Source of the DNA: Streptomyces syringium
GTDB taxonomy: Bacteria > Actinomycetota > Actinomycetes > Streptomycetales > Streptomycetaceae
DNA: 61,053 nucleotides
Direction of reading: 5' to 3'
NCBI RefSeq assembly: GCF_017876625.1
Contig: NZ_JAGIOH010000002.1
Span: forward strand, 1-61,053
The first letter of the stretch is position 1. Each line of letters begins with the position of its first letter. The notes below the pieces were generated by a model that saw only the letters and a list, made by a program, of their open reading frames with translations, did no database searches and was not told where the DNA came from. The position numbers and the translations under genes are program-made. Below, in pieces: positions 59,604 through 61,053 of this stretch.

Positions 59604-61053
59604 GTGACTGTCAATGACGACGCGTTCACTAACTGGAAGAACCGCGAGGAGATCGCGGAATCGATGATCCCGGTCATCGGGAAGCTGCACCGCGAACAGG
59701 ACGTCACCGTCCTGCTCCACAGCCGCTCCCTGGTCAACAAATCGGTCATCAGCATCCTCAAAACCCACCGCTTCGCCCGCCAGATAGACGGCGGGGAACT
59801 CTCGGTGACCGAGACACTGCCCTTCCTCCAGGCACTGACCACCCTCGATCTCGGCCCCTCCCAGATCGACATCGGCATGCTCGCCGCGACCTACAAGACC
59901 AACAACGAAGGCCTCACAGTCGAGGACTTCACCGCCCGCGCCGTCGCCGGCGCCACCAACACCGCCCACACCCGGCGCCCCGAACCCCGCGACGTCGTCC
60001 TCTACGGCTTCGGCCGCATCGGCCGCCTCATCGCCCGCCTCCTCATCGAGAAAGCCGGCTCCGGCAACGGCCTGCGCCTGCGCGCCATCGTCGTCCGCCC
60101 CAGCAACGGCCGCCCCGCCGACGACCTCGTCAAACGCGCCTCACTCCTGCGCCGCGACTCCATCCACGGCCAGTTCCAGGGCACCATCACCGTCGACGAG
60201 ACCCACAACAAAATCATCGCCAACGGCAACGAGATCAAAGTCATCTACGCCGCCGGCCCCACCGAGATCGACTACACCACCCACGGCATCCACAACGCCG
60301 TCCTCATCGACAACACCGGCACATGGCGCGACCGCCAAGGCCTCTCCCAACACCTGCGCCCCGGCATCGACAAAGTCGTCCTGACCGCACCCGGCAAGGG
60401 CGACATCCCCAACATCGTCCACGGCGTCAACCACCACACCATCAAACCCGACGAACAAATCCTCTCCTGCGCCTCCTGCACCACCAACGCCATCGTCCCC
60501 CCACTCAAAGCCATGGCCGACGAATACGGCGTCCTGCGCGGACACGTCGAAACCGTCCACTCCTTCACCAACGACCAGAACCTCCTCGACAACTACCACA
60601 GCGCCGACCGCCGCGGCCGCTCCGCACCACTGAACATGGTCATCACCGAAACCGGCGCCGCCTCCGCCGTCGCCAAAGCACTCCCCGACCTCAAAGCCCC
60701 CATCACCGGCAGCTCCATCCGCGTCCCCGTCCCCGACGTCTCCATCGCCATCCTCAACCTCCGCCTCGGACGCGAAACCACCCGCGAAGAAGTCCTCGAC
60801 CACCTCCGCGACATCTCCCTCCACTCCCCCCTCAAACGCCAAATCGACTTCACCACCGCCCCCGACGCCGTCTCCATGGACTTCGTCGGCTCACGCCACG
60901 CCTCCACCATCGACGCCGGCGCCACCAAAGTCGACGGCGACAACGCCATCCTCTACCTCTGGTACGACAACGAATACGGCTACTCCTGCCAAGTCATCCG
61001 CGTCACCCAACACCTCACCAACACCGAACACCCCACCTACCCCACACCCACCC
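59604..61053 (+). CDS. gap: Glyceraldehyde-3-phosphate dehydrogenase, long form (3' end cut by window)
   Basis: Starts at GTG 59604 with GAAAGA upstream. The frame is open to the window end, so the last few codons and stop are missing; about 481 residues is the expected length of this long streptomycete Gap. An N-terminal extension of about 125 residues (NWKNREEIAESMIPVIGKLH and LLHSRSLVNKSVISILKTHR) precedes the Rossmann motif VVLYGFGRIGRLIARLLIEK. The catalytic Cys is in SCASCTTNAIVPPLKAMADE, the catalytic His in VETVHSFTNDQNLLDNYH, and WYDNEYGYSCQVIRV closes the protein. It oxidises or forms 1,3-bisphosphoglycerate in glycolysis/gluconeogenesis. This type is a second Gap beside the glycolytic one in Streptomyces. 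Third-position C use is extreme toward its 3' end. Confidence 0.95.
   Translation, partial: MTVNDDAFTNWKNREEIAESMIPVIGKLHREQDVTVLLHSRSLVNKSVISILKTHRFARQIDGGELSVTETLPFLQALTTLDLGPSQIDIGMLAATYKTNNEGLTVEDFTARAVAGATNTAHTRRPEPRDVVLYGFGRIGRLIARLLIEKAGSGNGLRLRAIVVRPSNGRPADDLVKRASLLRRDSIHGQFQGTITVDETHNKIIANGNEIKVIYAAGPTEIDYTTHGIHNAVLIDNTGTWRDRQGLSQHLRPGIDKVVLTAPGKGDIPNIVHGVNHHTIKPDEQILSCASCTTNAIVPPLKAMADEYGVLRGHVETVHSFTNDQNLLDNYHSADRRGRSAPLNMVITETGAASAVAKALPDLKAPITGSSIRVPVPDVSIAILNLRLGRETTREEVLDHLRDISLHSPLKRQIDFTTAPDAVSMDFVGSRHASTIDAGATKVDGDNAILYLWYDNEYGYSCQVIRVTQHLTNTEHPTYPTPT

Noticed and set aside
58699..59607. Two overlapping plus-strand frames of about 300 codons before gap
   Set aside because: Both are low-complexity Arg/Pro/Thr readings of GC-rich repeats with no family match and no ribosome site; treated as intergenic.

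Overview
The window looks like the accessory or subtelomeric part of a Streptomyces (or close actinomycete) linear replicon. GC is very high with strong G/C third-position bias, GTG starts are frequent, and the families are typically streptomycete: Tap/Tpg telomere replication proteins, ECF sigma factors with a CU044_5270-type partner, DUF2795, DUF5709, DUF5701, a two-domain GapDH and bimodular NRPS. No completed telomere palindromes are visible.

Layout. (1) 1-2130 is a gene graveyard of lower GC: a DUF-type gene broken by at least five frameshifts and a scrap of a helicase-associated domain. A Uma2-family gene follows (2232-2777). (2) 2834-8620, minus strand, is a small NRPS-like operon without any adenylation domain: free PCP, two free condensation proteins, a collapsed alcohol dehydrogenase remnant, and a formyltransferase fused to a condensation-like C-terminal part. 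(3) 8920-11700 holds an aldehyde dehydrogenase scrap, a strong hairpin, tRNA-fMet and a minus-strand xre-tap-tpg telomere replication module. (4) 11786-19573 holds miscellaneous genes: an NmrA-like oxidoreductase with a MerR-type promoter, a DMT exporter, a collapsed phytanoyl-CoA dioxygenase, a sigma factor/partner pair, a glycosyltransferase, a 2H phosphoesterase, a second ECF sigma operon with small membrane proteins, and a small secreted-protein gene cut by an insertion. (5) 19579-22237 is an IS21-family element (istA/istB). (6) 22753-31849 is a compact biosynthetic cluster: C-A(Ser)-T-C-A(Pro-like)-T-TE NRPS, FAD monooxygenase and SnoaL-like protein. This is the architecture known for pyrrolizidine alkaloids (legonmycin, pyrrolizixenamide, brabantamide types).

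(7) 32056-35525 holds DUF5701, DUF2071, SDR and CBS-domain genes. (8) 35750-50639 is a roughly 15-kb minus-strand glycan locus whose genes mostly overlap by 4 bp. It encodes heptose precursor synthesis (GmhA, HldE, GmhB), a UDP-xylose-synthase-like enzyme, a NodU/CmcH carbamoyltransferase, two GT9 (heptosyltransferase-family) enzymes, several GT2/GT4 transferases and a polysaccharide pyruvyltransferase. Together they probably build a carbamoylated, heptose-containing, possibly pyruvylated glycan or glycosylated metabolite. (9) 50674-59600 holds small stress-type proteins (DUF2795, DUF5709), an SDR, an MFS exporter, a FUSC membrane protein, a 12-copy 18-bp G-rich tandem repeat and a PLP-dependent ornithine/lysine/arginine decarboxylase. 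(10) 59604 to the end is a nearly complete long-form GapDH.

Recurring themes are (a) genes collapsed to joined N- and C-terminal ends (alcohol dehydrogenase, PhyH), (b) short tandem repeats inside and between genes of the glycan locus, and (c) natural-product modules next to telomere replication genes. All functional calls come from reading the translations; no database search was run.
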